64,000 bases of DNA, from NCBI GenBank assembly GCA_008363385.1, contig RHKY01000010.1:62001-126000 (forward strand), written 5' to 3'. Shown here in pieces: positions 43,203 to 51,244 of the stretch. The notes below the pieces were generated by a model, which did no database searches, was not told the DNA's origin, and saw only the letters and a program-made list of their open reading frames with translations. The number at the start of each line of letters is the position of its first letter. The stretch's first letter is position 1. The translations under genes and the position numbers were made by a program. The stretch is from Acidobacteriota bacterium (GTDB lineage: Bacteria; Acidobacteriota; Thermoanaerobaculia; UBA5066).

Positions 43203-43622
43203 ATGGAGATCCTTCAGGACGTCGAGCTCTCTCCTTCGGAGGCCCGCGTGGTCGCGCGGCTGATGCTGGCCGTCGCCCGGGCGGACGGGTCCGTGGACGA
43301 GCGCGAACGGGCGCTCATTCAGGAGATCGCCCACGTGGACCCGAACGAGGCCGACCCGACGCCCGCGGAAGCCGCCGCCGAGCTGCCCCTGGCCCGGCAG
43401 AAAGAGCTGGCCGTCACGGCCGTCCTCCTCGTCGCCTTCGTGGACCGGTCGTTCAGCGACGCCGAGCGGGAGCGCGTCGGGGCGTACGCCGAGGCCTTCG
43501 GGGTACCGCCCGAGCAGCTCGCCCAGATCGCCTCCGCGGTGAAGGCCTACCTGATGGCGCCGCTGATCGGGCTGGCGAACACCGAGGCGGTGGTGCAGGT
43601 GTCCGAGAACCTCAAGATCTGA
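43203..43622 (+). CDS. TerB-like helical protein
   Basis: 139 aa, all-helical. LMLAVARADGSVDERERALI and LLVAFVDRSFSDAERERVGAYA are the paired TerB/DjlA-type acidic motifs (A-D-G-x-V-D-x-x-E). The ATG is preferred over an overlapping GTG at 43200 because GGAGG is 7 nt away. TATCAT at 43163-43168 is a plausible -10. TerB domains occur in envelope stress and tellurite clusters, but no other ter gene is here, so the function is open. Confidence 0.78.
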   Translation: MEILQDVELSPSEARVVARLMLAVARADGSVDERERALIQEIAHVDPNEADPTPAEAAAELPLARQKELAVTAVLLVAFVDRSFSDAERERVGAYAEAFGVPPEQLAQIASAVKAYLMAPLIGLANTEAVVQVSENLKI

Positions 43623-43660
43623 CATGTCCGGGGAGGGCCCCCGCGGCGCCTGACCGGCGC
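43623..43660 (+). repeat. 38-bp repeat A, copy 1
   Basis: Starts on the base after the TerB-like stop. It contains half of a large inverted repeat (43630-43640 pairs with 43672-43682) and an inner perfect 8-bp stem (43643-43663), so it also serves as a terminator-like hairpin. Confidence 0.85.
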
Positions 43661-43674
43661 CGCTGGACGTCGGG

Positions 43675-43708
43675 CCCTCCCCTGGCCCCTCCCCCCAACG
43701 ATCGGGAG
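43675..43708 (+). repeat. 34-bp repeat B, copy 1
   Basis: Directly precedes repeat A copy 2; it differs from copy 2 at one base. Confidence 0.85.
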
Positions 43709-43746
43709 CATGTCCGGGGAGGGCCCCCGCGGCGCCTGACCGGCGC
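43709..43746 (+). repeat. 38-bp repeat A, copy 2
   Basis: Identical to 43623-43660. It is followed by 57 bp not present in the first unit. Confidence 0.85.
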
Positions 43747-43803
43747 TGGTGTTCAGCGCGCTGCGCGCTCGAAGCGGCGACGGTGGGGCCCCACCCCCAC
43801 CGT

Positions 43804-43837
43804 CCCTCCCCTGGCCCCTCCCCCCGACGATCGGGAG
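43804..43837 (+). repeat. 34-bp repeat B, copy 2
   Basis: One mismatch to 43675-43708; directly followed by repeat A copy 3. Confidence 0.85.
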
Positions 43838-43875
43838 CATGTCCGGGGAGGGCCCCCGCGGCGCCTGACCGGCGC
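43838..43875 (+). repeat. 38-bp repeat A, copy 3
   Basis: Identical to the other two copies. The rest of the gap to feoA (43876-43971) holds no gene; TTGACA at 43933-43938 is a possible -35 without a good -10. Confidence 0.85.
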
Positions 43876-43971
43876 GAGTCCCGGAGGCGTCCGGCGGACG
43901 GATTGCTCAGGCGGGGTGGATGATTTGGCTCATTGACACCCTCGCGGCGGTGGCGCATCCTTTCCCCGAAG

Positions 43972-44280
43972 ATGCGACTTGGTCTCATCAGGATCCGCGC
44001 CCGCCGCCACCCCCGCCTCGGCCCCGCCCGGACGGCCGCCGAGCTGCGCGAAGGGGAGGAGGCGACCCTCGACCGGCTGGACCTCCCGGAGGACGTCGCC
44101 CGGCGGCTGATGGAGCTGGGCTTCCTCCCGGGCCACCGGATCCTGGCCGCGTTCCGCGCACCGGGGGGAGACCCGCGCGTCTACCGCGTGGACGGCTCGG
44201 AGATCGCGCTCCGGAGGGAGACGGCCCGTCACCTGCTGCTGCGGCCCGCCCTGGCCGGCGAGGCCGGGCGCGGCGCGTGA
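43972..44280 (+). CDS. feoA: ferrous iron transport protein A
   Basis: 102 aa with the SH3-like FeoA domain: LREGEEATLDRLDLPEDVAR, RLMELGFLPGHRI and IALRRETARHLLL. It binds the membrane protein FeoB and tunes Fe2+ uptake. The N-terminus before residue 20 is poorly conserved and the start is uncertain; the ATG at 43972 has only a weak GAAG upstream. Its stop overlaps the feoB GTG start. Confidence 0.88.
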   Translation: MRLGLIRIRARRHPRLGPARTAAELREGEEATLDRLDLPEDVARRLMELGFLPGHRILAAFRAPGGDPRVYRVDGSEIALRRETARHLLLRPALAGEAGRGA

Positions 44281-46184
44281 GCGGCTGCGAGGGCTGCCCG
44301 GCCGCGGGCGGGACGCGCCCCGGGACGCCTCCGGCGACGGAGAGAGAGCACGTCTTCCCCCGCGTCGTGGCCGTGGTCGGGCCGCCGAACTCGGGGAAGT
44401 CGACGCTCTTCAACCGGCTGACCGGCCTGAGGCAGAAGGTCGCCAACTACCCCGGGGTCACGGTGGAGCAGCACGTCGGGCGCTTCCGGGCAGACGACGG
44501 CCGCGAGGTCCTCCTCGTCGACCTGCCCGGCGTCTACAGCCTCGCCCCCCGCTCCGAGGACGAGCGCGTCACGCACGACGCCCTCCTCGGGACGCTCCCC
44601 GGCGTGCCCAAGCCCGACGCCGTCCTCCTGATCCTCGACGTCACGAACCTCGGCCGGCACCTGGTCCTGGCCGCCCCGGTCCTCTCGCTCGGGATGCCGA
44701 CGCTCGTCGTCCTGAACATGGCCGACGACCTGCGCAAGCGGGGCGGGGACGTGGACGTCGGCGCCCTGGCCGAGCAGCTGGGGGCCCCGGTCACCCTCAC
44801 CTCGGCGGCCCTGGGCCAGGGCCTGGACACGGTGCGGCGCTTCCTCTGCGGTCGCGTCGGGGTCCCTGCGCCGATCGACCTGCCGGCGGTCGCGGACGTG
44901 CCCCGGTGCCGGGAGTGGGCCGCGCGGCTCGGCGAGGAGGCGGCCTACCGTGCGCCGGCCCCGCCGCTCTGGACGCGGCGGCTGGACGCGGTCTTCCTCC
45001 ACCCCGTCTGGGGGCCCCTCGTCTTCCTGGCGGTCGTCGTGGCCGTCTTCCAGGCGATCTTCGTCGCGGCGCAGCCGCTGATGGACGGCGTCGAGAGGGG
45101 GATCGCGCTGGCGGGAGCCGGCCTGACCCGGGCGATCCCGCCCGGCGTCCTCCGGGACCTCCTGGTGGAGGGGGCCTGGAGCGGCGTCGGGGCGGTCCTC
45201 GTCTTCCTGCCGCAGATCCTGCTGCTGTTCCTCTTCCTCGGCCTCCTGGAGGACTCGGGGTACCTGGCGCGCGCCGCCCTGATCGCGGACCGGACGATGG
45301 CGAAGGTGGGCCTCCAGGGGAAGTCGTTCATCCCGCTCCTGTCGGCGTACGCGTGCGCCGTGCCGGCCATCCTGGCCACGCGGACGATCGAGAGCCGCCG
45401 CGACCGGATCGCCACGATCCTGATCGCCCCCTTCATGACCTGCTCGGCGAGGCTCCCGGTCTACACGCTCATCATCGCGGCCTTCCTCCCGGAGCGAGAG
45501 CTCCTCGGCCCGCTCCTCGGGACGCGCGCGGCCGCCATGCTGGGGCTCTACCTCCTCGGGTTCCTGGCGGCGGTCCTGACGGCCCGGGCGCTCAAGTCCT
45601 CGGTCCTGGCCTCCGAGCGGATGCCGTTCGTGCTCGAGATGCCCCCGTACCGCTGGCCGACGGCGAGGCAGATCGGACTGAGGCTCCTCGACCGCGCCAA
45701 GGTCTTCCTCCGCCGCGCCGGGACGGTGATCCTCGCCGTCGCCGTCGGGCTCTGGGTGCTGGCCCACGTCCCGCTCCGCGGGGGCGAGGCGCCTCCCGTC
45801 TCCCAGAGCGTGGCCGGGACGATCGGGCGGGCCGTGGAGCCCCTCATCGCGCCCCTGGGGTTCGACTGGAAGATCGGCGTCGGCCTCGTCACGTCGCTGG
45901 CCGCGCGAGAGGTGATCGTCGGGACGCTCGGGACGCTCTACGGGATCGAGGGGGAGGACGACGCCAGGGGCCTGCAGGAGGCGCTTCGCCGGGACCTGAC
46001 GCCGGGCGGGGCGGTCGCCCTCCTCGTCTTCTTCGCCTTCGCCATGCAGTGCCTCTCCACCGTGGCGGTCGTCCGGAGGGAGACCGGCGGCTGGAAGTGG
46101 CCCGCGGTCCAGTTCGCCTTCATGGGCACTCTGGCCTGGGTCGGCGCGTTCGTCGCCAACCGGATCGTGACGTTCCTGACGTAG
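44277..46184 (+). CDS. feoB: ferrous iron transporter B
   Basis: 635 aa, slightly short for FeoB. The N-terminal G domain has G1 GPPNSGKST, the G2 region NYPGVTVE, G3 DLPGVYS and G4 NMAD. A helical linker and a membrane domain follow with the two Gate motifs, including ACAVPAILATRTI and YLARAALIADRTM. A Cys pair lies at the N-terminus (SGCEGCP). It imports Fe2+ across the inner membrane. The GTG start overlaps feoA (GTGA). No feoC is present. It ends 4 bp from the convergent receiver gene. Confidence 0.95.
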   Translation: MSGCEGCPAAGGTRPGTPPATEREHVFPRVVAVVGPPNSGKSTLFNRLTGLRQKVANYPGVTVEQHVGRFRADDGREVLLVDLPGVYSLAPRSEDERVTHDALLGTLPGVPKPDAVLLILDVTNLGRHLVLAAPVLSLGMPTLVVLNMADDLRKRGGDVDVGALAEQLGAPVTLTSAALGQGLDTVRRFLCGRVGVPAPIDLPAVADVPRCREWAARLGEEAAYRAPAPPLWTRRLDAVFLHPVWGPLVFLAVVVAVFQAIFVAAQPLMDGVERGIALAGAGLTRAIPPGVLRDLLVEGAWSGVGAVLVFLPQILLLFLFLGLLEDSGYLARAALIADRTMAKVGLQGKSFIPLLSAYACAVPAILATRTIESRRDRIATILIAPFMTCSARLPVYTLIIAAFLPERELLGPLLGTRAAAMLGLYLLGFLAAVLTARALKSSVLASERMPFVLEMPPYRWPTARQIGLRLLDRAKVFLRRAGTVILAVAVGLWVLAHVPLRGGEAPPVSQSVAGTIGRAVEPLIAPLGFDWKIGVGLVTSLAAREVIVGTLGTLYGIEGEDDARGLQEALRRDLTPGGAVALLVFFAFAMQCLSTVAVVRRETGGWKWPAVQFAFMGTLAWVGAFVANRIVTFLT

Positions 46185-46188
46185 CCGG

Positions 46189-46953
46189 CTACACCGCCGG
46201 CGGGGGCTCCTCGCCGCCGCGAGGGACCCGCCGCGTCACGGTCTCGCGGAGCCAGCGGCGGAAGTCGTCCTTGTCCATCGCCTGCTCCACGTTCAGCTCG
46301 GCCCAGACGCCGCTGCGGGCCATCAGCGAGTCCGACGTCTGGACGATGACGGGGAGCTCCCGCAGGCGCTCGTCCCCCCGCATCGCCCTCACCAGCTCGA
46401 CGCCGTTCATCTCCGGCATGTGGACGTCGGTGATGACGAGACGGATGCTCGGGTCCGCGCGGAGCCGGCCGAGCGCCTCCAGGCCGTCGGCCGCCTCGAC
46501 GACGGCGTACGGCGTCTTCAGCTCGAGGACGGTGCGGTAGAGGGCGCGCGTCGGCTCGTCGTCGTCCACGACGAGGACCGAGGTCGGCCGCGAGGGCTCT
46601 CCGAGCGCCTGCCGGACCGCCGCGAGCAGGGTCTCCGGATCGGGAGGCTTCTGGACGAAGCCGCAGGCGCCTCGGAGGACCGACTCGCCGCCCGAAGGGA
46701 CCACCGAGACGACGAGGACCGGCAGCGACGACCGCTCGCGGATCAGCGCGTGCAGGACGAACCCGTCGAGGTCCGGCAGGAGCAGGTCGAGGAGGACCAG
46801 GTCGGGGACCCGGGCCTCGATCGCCGAGAGGGCCTCGGCCCCGTCGCGGGCCGTCCGGACCGCGTAGCCCTCCTGCGCGAGGACGGCGGACTCCCAGGCC
46901 AGGACCGCCTCGTCGTCGTCCACGAGGAGGACGTCGGGCGCGGCGGCGATCAT
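46189..46953 (-). CDS. tandem receiver-domain protein
   Basis: 254 aa made of two REC domains and no output domain. REC1 has VDDDE (11-15), phospho-acceptor Asp56 (LLDLLLPD) and Lys102 (VQKPPD). REC2 has VVDDDE, Asp176 (ITDVHMPEMNG) and a late Lys in MDKDDF. Both look able to be phosphorylated. It may act as a phosphate relay or a protein-binding regulator. The ATG overlaps the stop of the rhodanese-like lipoprotein (ATGA). No kinase gene is adjacent. Confidence 0.88.
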   Translation of the reverse strand: MIAAAPDVLLVDDDEAVLAWESAVLAQEGYAVRTARDGAEALSAIEARVPDLVLLDLLLPDLDGFVLHALIRERSSLPVLVVSVVPSGGESVLRGACGFVQKPPDPETLLAAVRQALGEPSRPTSVLVVDDDEPTRALYRTVLELKTPYAVVEAADGLEALGRLRADPSIRLVITDVHMPEMNGVELVRAMRGDERLRELPVIVQTSDSLMARSGVWAELNVEQAMDKDDFRRWLRETVTRRVPRGGEEPPPAV

Positions 46954-47366
46954 CGGAAGGCGCGGGGCCCGCCGACCGGCGTGGGGGGCGGGCGGAAGCC
47001 GACGGCCGCGGCCAGGTCGGAGTAGCCGTCCTCGAGCGGATGGGCGTCTACGCCCTGCCGGCGCAGCCGGACGGCCGCCTTCTGCGCCTCTCTCCCCCGC
47101 GCCCCGTAGACGAAGACGTCTTTCCCGAAGTAGACCTGTGTCAGCCTCACTCCCTTCGGGTCCTCGAGCCGCGCGAGCGGGAGGGTCAGAGCGCCGGGGA
47201 AGTGCCCCTGGAACCACTCCCCCTCGGGGCGGACGTCGACGAGGACGGCCTTTCCTGTCCTCGCCCGTTCCAGGATCGAGCCGATCGGCTCCGTCGCCCA
47301 GGGCACCTCCCGGGCGCACGAAGCCAGGGCGAGGAGGAGCGCGGAAGCCAGGAGGGCGCGGCGCAT
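46950..47366 (-). CDS. rhodanese-fold lipoprotein lacking the catalytic cysteine
   Basis: 138 aa. A lipoprotein signal (RRALLASALLLALASC) puts a modified Cys at about residue 17. The rhodanese fold is clear from AVLVDVRPEGEWFQGHFPGA and VRLRRQGVDAHPLEDGYSDL. The active-site loop normally reads C-x5 before the helix; here it is VYGARGREAQ, with Gly where the Cys belongs, so sulfurtransferase activity is unlikely. It may be a binding module. Coupled to the tandem receiver gene by a 4-nt overlap, which is an odd pairing for a periplasmic lipoprotein. Confidence 0.85.
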   Translation of the reverse strand: MRRALLASALLLALASCAREVPWATEPIGSILERARTGKAVLVDVRPEGEWFQGHFPGALTLPLARLEDPKGVRLTQVYFGKDVFVYGARGREAQKAAVRLRRQGVDAHPLEDGYSDLAAAVGFRPPPTPVGGPRAFR

Positions 47367-47373
47367 CGCGACG

Positions 47374-47379
47374 ATCCTA
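47374..47379 (-). promoter_or_regulatory. candidate -10 box, near-leaderless (rhodanese-like gene)
   Basis: TAGGAT on the minus strand with 7 nt to the ATG at 47366; no Shine-Dalgarno. Confidence 0.4.
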
Positions 47380-47407
47380 CATCCGCGACGGCCGGCGAGG
47401 CCCGGGC

Positions 47408-47413
47408 TATCCT
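47408..47413 (+). promoter_or_regulatory. candidate -10 box, near-leaderless (cNMP-binding gene)
   Basis: TATCCT with 6 nt to the GTG at 47420; divergent from the TAGGAT at 47374-47379. Confidence 0.4.
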
Positions 47414-47419
47414 GACGGG

Positions 47420-48667
47420 GTGGGGATCTTCGAGCGTCCGGGGAGCGGGAGCGGCGGGGTGGACCGACGCCAGCTCGACGAGCTTCGAAGGCGGGTCCGG
47501 GAGGCCCCGCAGGACGTGGCCGCGGCGCTGGCGGCGGCCTCCGCCCTGGCCGCCGCCGGCGAGCGGCGGGAGGCGGTCGCCGTCCTGAACCGCGCGGGCA
47601 GCGCGCTGCAGAAGGCCGGCAAGGGCGTGGAGGCGATCGCCGTCTACCGGAAGGTGGACGACGTCGACCCGAAGGGCGAGGTGACCTCCGCGTTCCTGAC
47701 GCGCCTGGAGCTGAAGAAGCTCCTCGCGGCCGCTTCCCGCGGGCTCCCCTCCTCCGGTCCCGCCGGGCCGCACGCCCCCGCCGCCCCCGAGCCTCCCCCC
47801 GACCCGGGGCTGGAGGTCGTGCGGGCCGCACGGCGGGCCAAGAAGGAGAGGGTCCAGGCGGCCGCCGCGACGATCCCGTTCCTCAAGGACGTCCCGCCGT
47901 TCCTCCTCGAGCTCGTCCTGGAGAAGGTCCACCTCCGCGAGATCGGCCCCGGCGAGGTCCTCTTCCGGGAAGGAGATGCCGGCGCCTCGCTCGTCTTCGT
48001 CGCGGCCGGCGAGCTCGCGGCCGCCTCGCGGGGACCGTCGGGGGAGCCGGTCCCGCTCGGACGGCTGGGGCCCGGGAGCGTCCTCGGGGAGATCTCGTTC
48101 CTCTCCGGCGTGCCCCGGACGGCGACGCTGACGGCGACGGAGCCGTGCGAGCTCCTCGAGCTGGAACGCGGCGCCGTCGACGCGATCCTGAGGAAGAACC
48201 GCGGCCTGGCCGGCGCGCTCACCGTCCTCTACCGCGAGCGAGTCCTGGACGGGGTCCTGGCCCGATCCGTCCTGTTCGCCGGCCTGCCGAGGGAGGAGCG
48301 GGACCTCTTCGCCTCGCGTTTCGCGCCGGTGGAGGCCCGGCCGGGCGAGGAGGTCGTGGTCCAGGGGCGGACGGACGACGCCATCTACCTCCTGCGGCGC
48401 GGCCAGGTCCGCGTCAGCGTCGAGCGCGGCGGCAAGGAGGTGGGGCTGGCGCTCCTCTCCCCGCCGGAGATCTTCGGGGACTGGGCGGCGCTGCGCGGGA
48501 CGGCGCGGACGGCCACGGTCACGGCCGTGACGCCGGTCGAGCTCCTCCGGCTGTCGCGGGCCGACCTGCGGGAGCTCCTGGAGAGGAACCCCCCGGTGCG
48601 CTCCGCGCTCGAGGAGGTCCAGCTGCAGCGCTTCGTGGCGACCGCGGAGGCGCTGGGGGGCGGCTGA
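47420..48667 (+). CDS. protein with two cyclic-nucleotide-binding domains
   Basis: 415 aa. An N-terminal TPR-like helical part (about 15-100: AAALAAASALAAAGERREAV, EAIAVYRKVDDVDP) and a Pro-rich linker precede two cNMP-binding domains. The first (about 155-270) has LGEISFLSGVPRTATLTA, matching the phosphate-binding cassette with Glu and Arg. The second (about 285-405) has FGDWAALRGTARTATVTA, where Asp replaces the Glu, so it may bind differently. There is no DNA-binding domain. It is probably an effector for the cyclase at 41.4 kb; that link is inference. GTG start. Confidence 0.87.
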   Translation: MGIFERPGSGSGGVDRRQLDELRRRVREAPQDVAAALAAASALAAAGERREAVAVLNRAGSALQKAGKGVEAIAVYRKVDDVDPKGEVTSAFLTRLELKKLLAAASRGLPSSGPAGPHAPAAPEPPPDPGLEVVRAARRAKKERVQAAAATIPFLKDVPPFLLELVLEKVHLREIGPGEVLFREGDAGASLVFVAAGELAAASRGPSGEPVPLGRLGPGSVLGEISFLSGVPRTATLTATEPCELLELERGAVDAILRKNRGLAGALTVLYRERVLDGVLARSVLFAGLPREERDLFASRFAPVEARPGEEVVVQGRTDDAIYLLRRGQVRVSVERGGKEVGLALLSPPEIFGDWAALRGTARTATVTAVTPVELLRLSRADLRELLERNPPVRSALEEVQLQRFVATAEALGGG

Positions 48668-48681
48668 GGGCCGGCCCGTTC

Positions 48682-48864
48682 TCAGCCTGCCGCGGGCGCC
48701 TCCTTCGGCGGGTCGGCCGGGGCCGCCGGCGGCTGGCCGTTCGGGAACGACTCGGCGCTGCAGAAGTAGCACTTCACCTTCGGGTGAGGCTGGTCGGCGC
48801 GGACCCAGTAGGTGAACGTCTTCGTGCAGGCGGGGCAGTCGAAGGTCTTCCTCGTTCCTTCCAT
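48682..48864 (-). CDS. small zinc-ribbon protein
   Basis: 60 aa. Two knuckles, DCPACTKTF and VKCYFCSAESFP, give a four-Cys zinc ribbon; a short Pro/Ala-rich tail follows. It resembles small FYDLN/FmdB-like ribbon proteins but no family can be assigned. The reading frame, codon bias and a TATCCT hexamer 10 nt upstream support a real gene. Confidence 0.75.
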   Translation of the reverse strand: MEGTRKTFDCPACTKTFTYWVRADQPHPKVKCYFCSAESFPNGQPPAAPADPPKEAPAAG

Positions 48865-48874
48865 GCGGAGACGC

Positions 48875-48880
48875 AGGATA
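48875..48880 (-). promoter_or_regulatory. candidate -10 box, short leader (zinc-ribbon gene)
   Basis: TATCCT on the minus strand, 10 nt before the ATG at 48864. Confidence 0.35.
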
Positions 48881-48936
48881 TCGGTTCCGCCCCCCGCGGG
48901 GAAGCTCGCGCCGCCGGCCGGCCGGGGCCTTTGCCT

Positions 48937-48942
48937 TAGACT
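48937..48942 (+). promoter_or_regulatory. candidate -10 box, near-leaderless (kup)
   Basis: TAGACT with 8 nt to the TTG at 48951; no ribosome site in between. Confidence 0.35.
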
Positions 48943-48950
48943 ACGTCCGC

Positions 48951-50918
48951 TTGAGCGACGGTTCCTCGACCGAGCCGGCGGGTCGCCCGCCCGGCTCGGG
49001 AACCCAGCCGGCCCTGACCGAGACGGCCACCCTCGAGTCCCGGCACGACTCCGGGAGGTACCTCGGCGTCCTCTGCCTCGGTGCCCTCGGCGTGGTCTTC
49101 GGGGACATCGGGACGAGCCCGCTCTACGCGCTCCGCGAGTGCTTCTTCGGGGAGCACGCCATGGCCGTGACGCGAGCCAACGTCCTCGGGGTCCTCTCCC
49201 TCGTCTTCTGGGCCCTCGTCCTCGTGATCTCGGTGAAGTACCTGGCCGTCGTCCTGCGCGCGGACAACCGCGGCGAGGGAGGGATCCTCGTCCTCGTCTC
49301 CCTCCTGAAGGGACCCCCGGAGGGGGCCAAGGTCAGCGGGAAGCGTTACGCCTACCTCGCTTGCGGCCTCTTCGGGGCCGCGCTCCTCTACGGGGACGGG
49401 ATCATCACGCCTGCCATCACCGTCCTCTCGGCGGTCGAGGGGCTGAAGGTCGCCACGAACGTCTTCGAGCCGTGGATCCTGCCGATCGCCGCCGCGGTCC
49501 TCGTCGGGCTGTTCGTCCTGCAGAAGCGCGGCACGGCCGGGATCGGCGCCCTCTTCGGGCCCGTGATGCTCGTCTGGTTCGCGGTCCTGGCGGTCCTCGG
49601 GGCCTGGCAGATCACCAGGGTCCCGGGGGTCCTCCTCGCGGTCAGCCCTCACCACGCGCTCCGCTTCTTCGCCGAGCACGGGACGGCCGGGTTCCTGATC
49701 CTCGGGTCGGTCTTCCTCGTCGTCACGGGCGGCGAGGCGCTCTACGCCGACATGGGGCACTTCGGCGCCCGCCCGATCCGGATCACCTGGTTCGCCCTCG
49801 TCCTGCCGGCGCTCCTCCTGAACTACTTCGGGCAGGGGGCGCTCCTCCTGACCGACCCGCGGGCGTCGGACAACCCCGTCTTCAAGATGGGCCCCGGGTG
49901 GTCGCTCTACCCGATGGTCGTCCTGGCCACGATGGCCTCCGTGATCGCCTCGCAGGCGGTCATCTCGGGCGCCTTCTCGCTGACCCGCCAGGCGATCCAG
50001 CTCGGGTACATGCCGCGCCTGCGGATCGACCACACCTCGGCCAAGGAGATCGGGCAGATCTACCTCCCGACGATCAACTGGCTCCTGATGGTCGCCTGCA
50101 TCTGGCTCGTCTTCGAGTTCGGGTCGTCCAGCCGGCTGGCGGCCGCCTACGGCGTCGCGGTGACCTCCACGATGGTCATCACGACGATCCTCATCGCGGT
50201 CATCGCCCGCGAGTCGTGGGGGGTCAAGGCGTGGGTGGCCTACCTGCTCGCCGGGCTCTTCCTCGTCGTCGACCTCGCCTTCTTCGGCGCCAACATCGTC
50301 AAGATCGGGCACGGCGGGTGGTTCCCCCTCTTCGTCGCCGCGCTGGTCATGGTCGTGATGACGACCTGGAAGCGGGGCCGGGAGATCCTGGCGGACCGGC
50401 TCAGGGAGTCGACCCTCCCCGAGAAGCTCTTCCTCGAGGACGTCGAGAAGCGCGACCCGCTGCGCGTCCCGGGGACGGCGGTCTTCATGGACCGGACGGG
50501 CGAGGGAGTCCCCCCCTCGATCCTGCACAACCTGAAGCACAACAAGGTGATCCACGAGCGGGTCGTCTTCGTCACCGTCGTCACGGACGAGGTGCCGCAC
50601 GTCAGGAGGCGGGACCGGATCAAGGTGCGCAAGCTCGGCCGCGGGTTCTGGCGCGCCACGATCCACTACGGGTTCATGCAGGACCCGAACGTCCCGCAGG
50701 CGCTCCGCCTCCTGGACCTGGACGGGCAGGGATTCGACCCGATGAAGACGACCTTCTTCCTCGGCAGGGAGACGCTCATCGCCAGCGAGAGGCCCGGCAT
50801 GGCGCTCTGGCGGGAGAGGCTCTTCGCCTGGATGTCCCGCTCGGAGGGGCGCGCGACGACCTTCTTCGAGATCCCGCCGAACCGGGTGGTGGAGATGGGG
50901 CTCCAGGTCGAGCTGTAG
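48951..50918 (+). CDS. kup: KUP-family potassium transporter
   Basis: 655 aa, about 12 membrane helices plus a C-terminal soluble domain. The hallmark start GVVFGDIGTSPLYAL is near residue 47, followed by LRADNRGEGGILVL, LYGDGIITPAITVLSAVEGL and PALLLNYFGQGALLL. It imports K+ with H+. The TTG start is uncertain: no Shine-Dalgarno is present, but a TAGACT hexamer 8 nt upstream and the usual 30-45 residue lead-in favour it. The next in-frame starts lie inside conserved sequence. Confidence 0.94.
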   Translation: MSDGSSTEPAGRPPGSGTQPALTETATLESRHDSGRYLGVLCLGALGVVFGDIGTSPLYALRECFFGEHAMAVTRANVLGVLSLVFWALVLVISVKYLAVVLRADNRGEGGILVLVSLLKGPPEGAKVSGKRYAYLACGLFGAALLYGDGIITPAITVLSAVEGLKVATNVFEPWILPIAAAVLVGLFVLQKRGTAGIGALFGPVMLVWFAVLAVLGAWQITRVPGVLLAVSPHHALRFFAEHGTAGFLILGSVFLVVTGGEALYADMGHFGARPIRITWFALVLPALLLNYFGQGALLLTDPRASDNPVFKMGPGWSLYPMVVLATMASVIASQAVISGAFSLTRQAIQLGYMPRLRIDHTSAKEIGQIYLPTINWLLMVACIWLVFEFGSSSRLAAAYGVAVTSTMVITTILIAVIARESWGVKAWVAYLLAGLFLVVDLAFFGANIVKIGHGGWFPLFVAALVMVVMTTWKRGREILADRLRESTLPEKLFLEDVEKRDPLRVPGTAVFMDRTGEGVPPSILHNLKHNKVIHERVVFVTVVTDEVPHVRRRDRIKVRKLGRGFWRATIHYGFMQDPNVPQALRLLDLDGQGFDPMKTTFFLGRETLIASERPGMALWRERLFAWMSRSEGRATTFFEIPPNRVVEMGLQVEL

Positions 50919-51244
50919 TGTTCCTGGGGGACCCGGGACCGCGCGGGTCCCCCAGGCCCCTCCGCCGCGGAGAGGCGGGCCTGCTGCGCAGGCCGGCGGC
51001 GTGAAGGGGGAACCCGGGTCCTTCCGGGCTGCGGCGTGGGTTGGGACCCGCGCCGCAGGCCGTACCCCCCTCCGCGAAGGAGAGGAGGGCCCGCGTGCGC
51101 GGGCCTTCCGCGTCTTCGGGGGCGCGTCGGCCGGGTGATGGGATCCCGGATCCGGCGGGCGGTGCGCGGCGTCACGTCCGGCTCGGGGATGTCGGCGTAG
51201 AGTGAGACGAACCCGGGGTGTGTCACTCCCGGACGGAGGCCTCG
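50919..51244. other. intergenic region, kup to metalloprotease
   Basis: 326 bp without a gene. It holds the kup terminator hairpin, several shorter GC-rich inverted repeats between 50956 and 51120 with phrases shared with the other hairpin spacers (GGCCCCTCC-like), and a TAGAGT hexamer at 51198-51203, 41 nt before the next ATG. Confidence 0.5.
50924..50955. terminator. kup terminator hairpin
   Basis: Perfect 12-bp stem with an 8-nt loop, starting 5 nt after the kup stop; no T-run. Confidence 0.65.

Noticed and set aside
43623-43875. CRISPR array
   Set aside because: Only three copies, unequal spacers that contain a second repeat, and no cas genes.
43933-43938. TTGACA as a feoA promoter or Fur site
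   Set aside because: No matching -10 at 16-18 nt and no clear palindromic Fur box.
46950-47366. Active thiosulfate sulfurtransferase
   Set aside because: The catalytic Cys position holds Gly.
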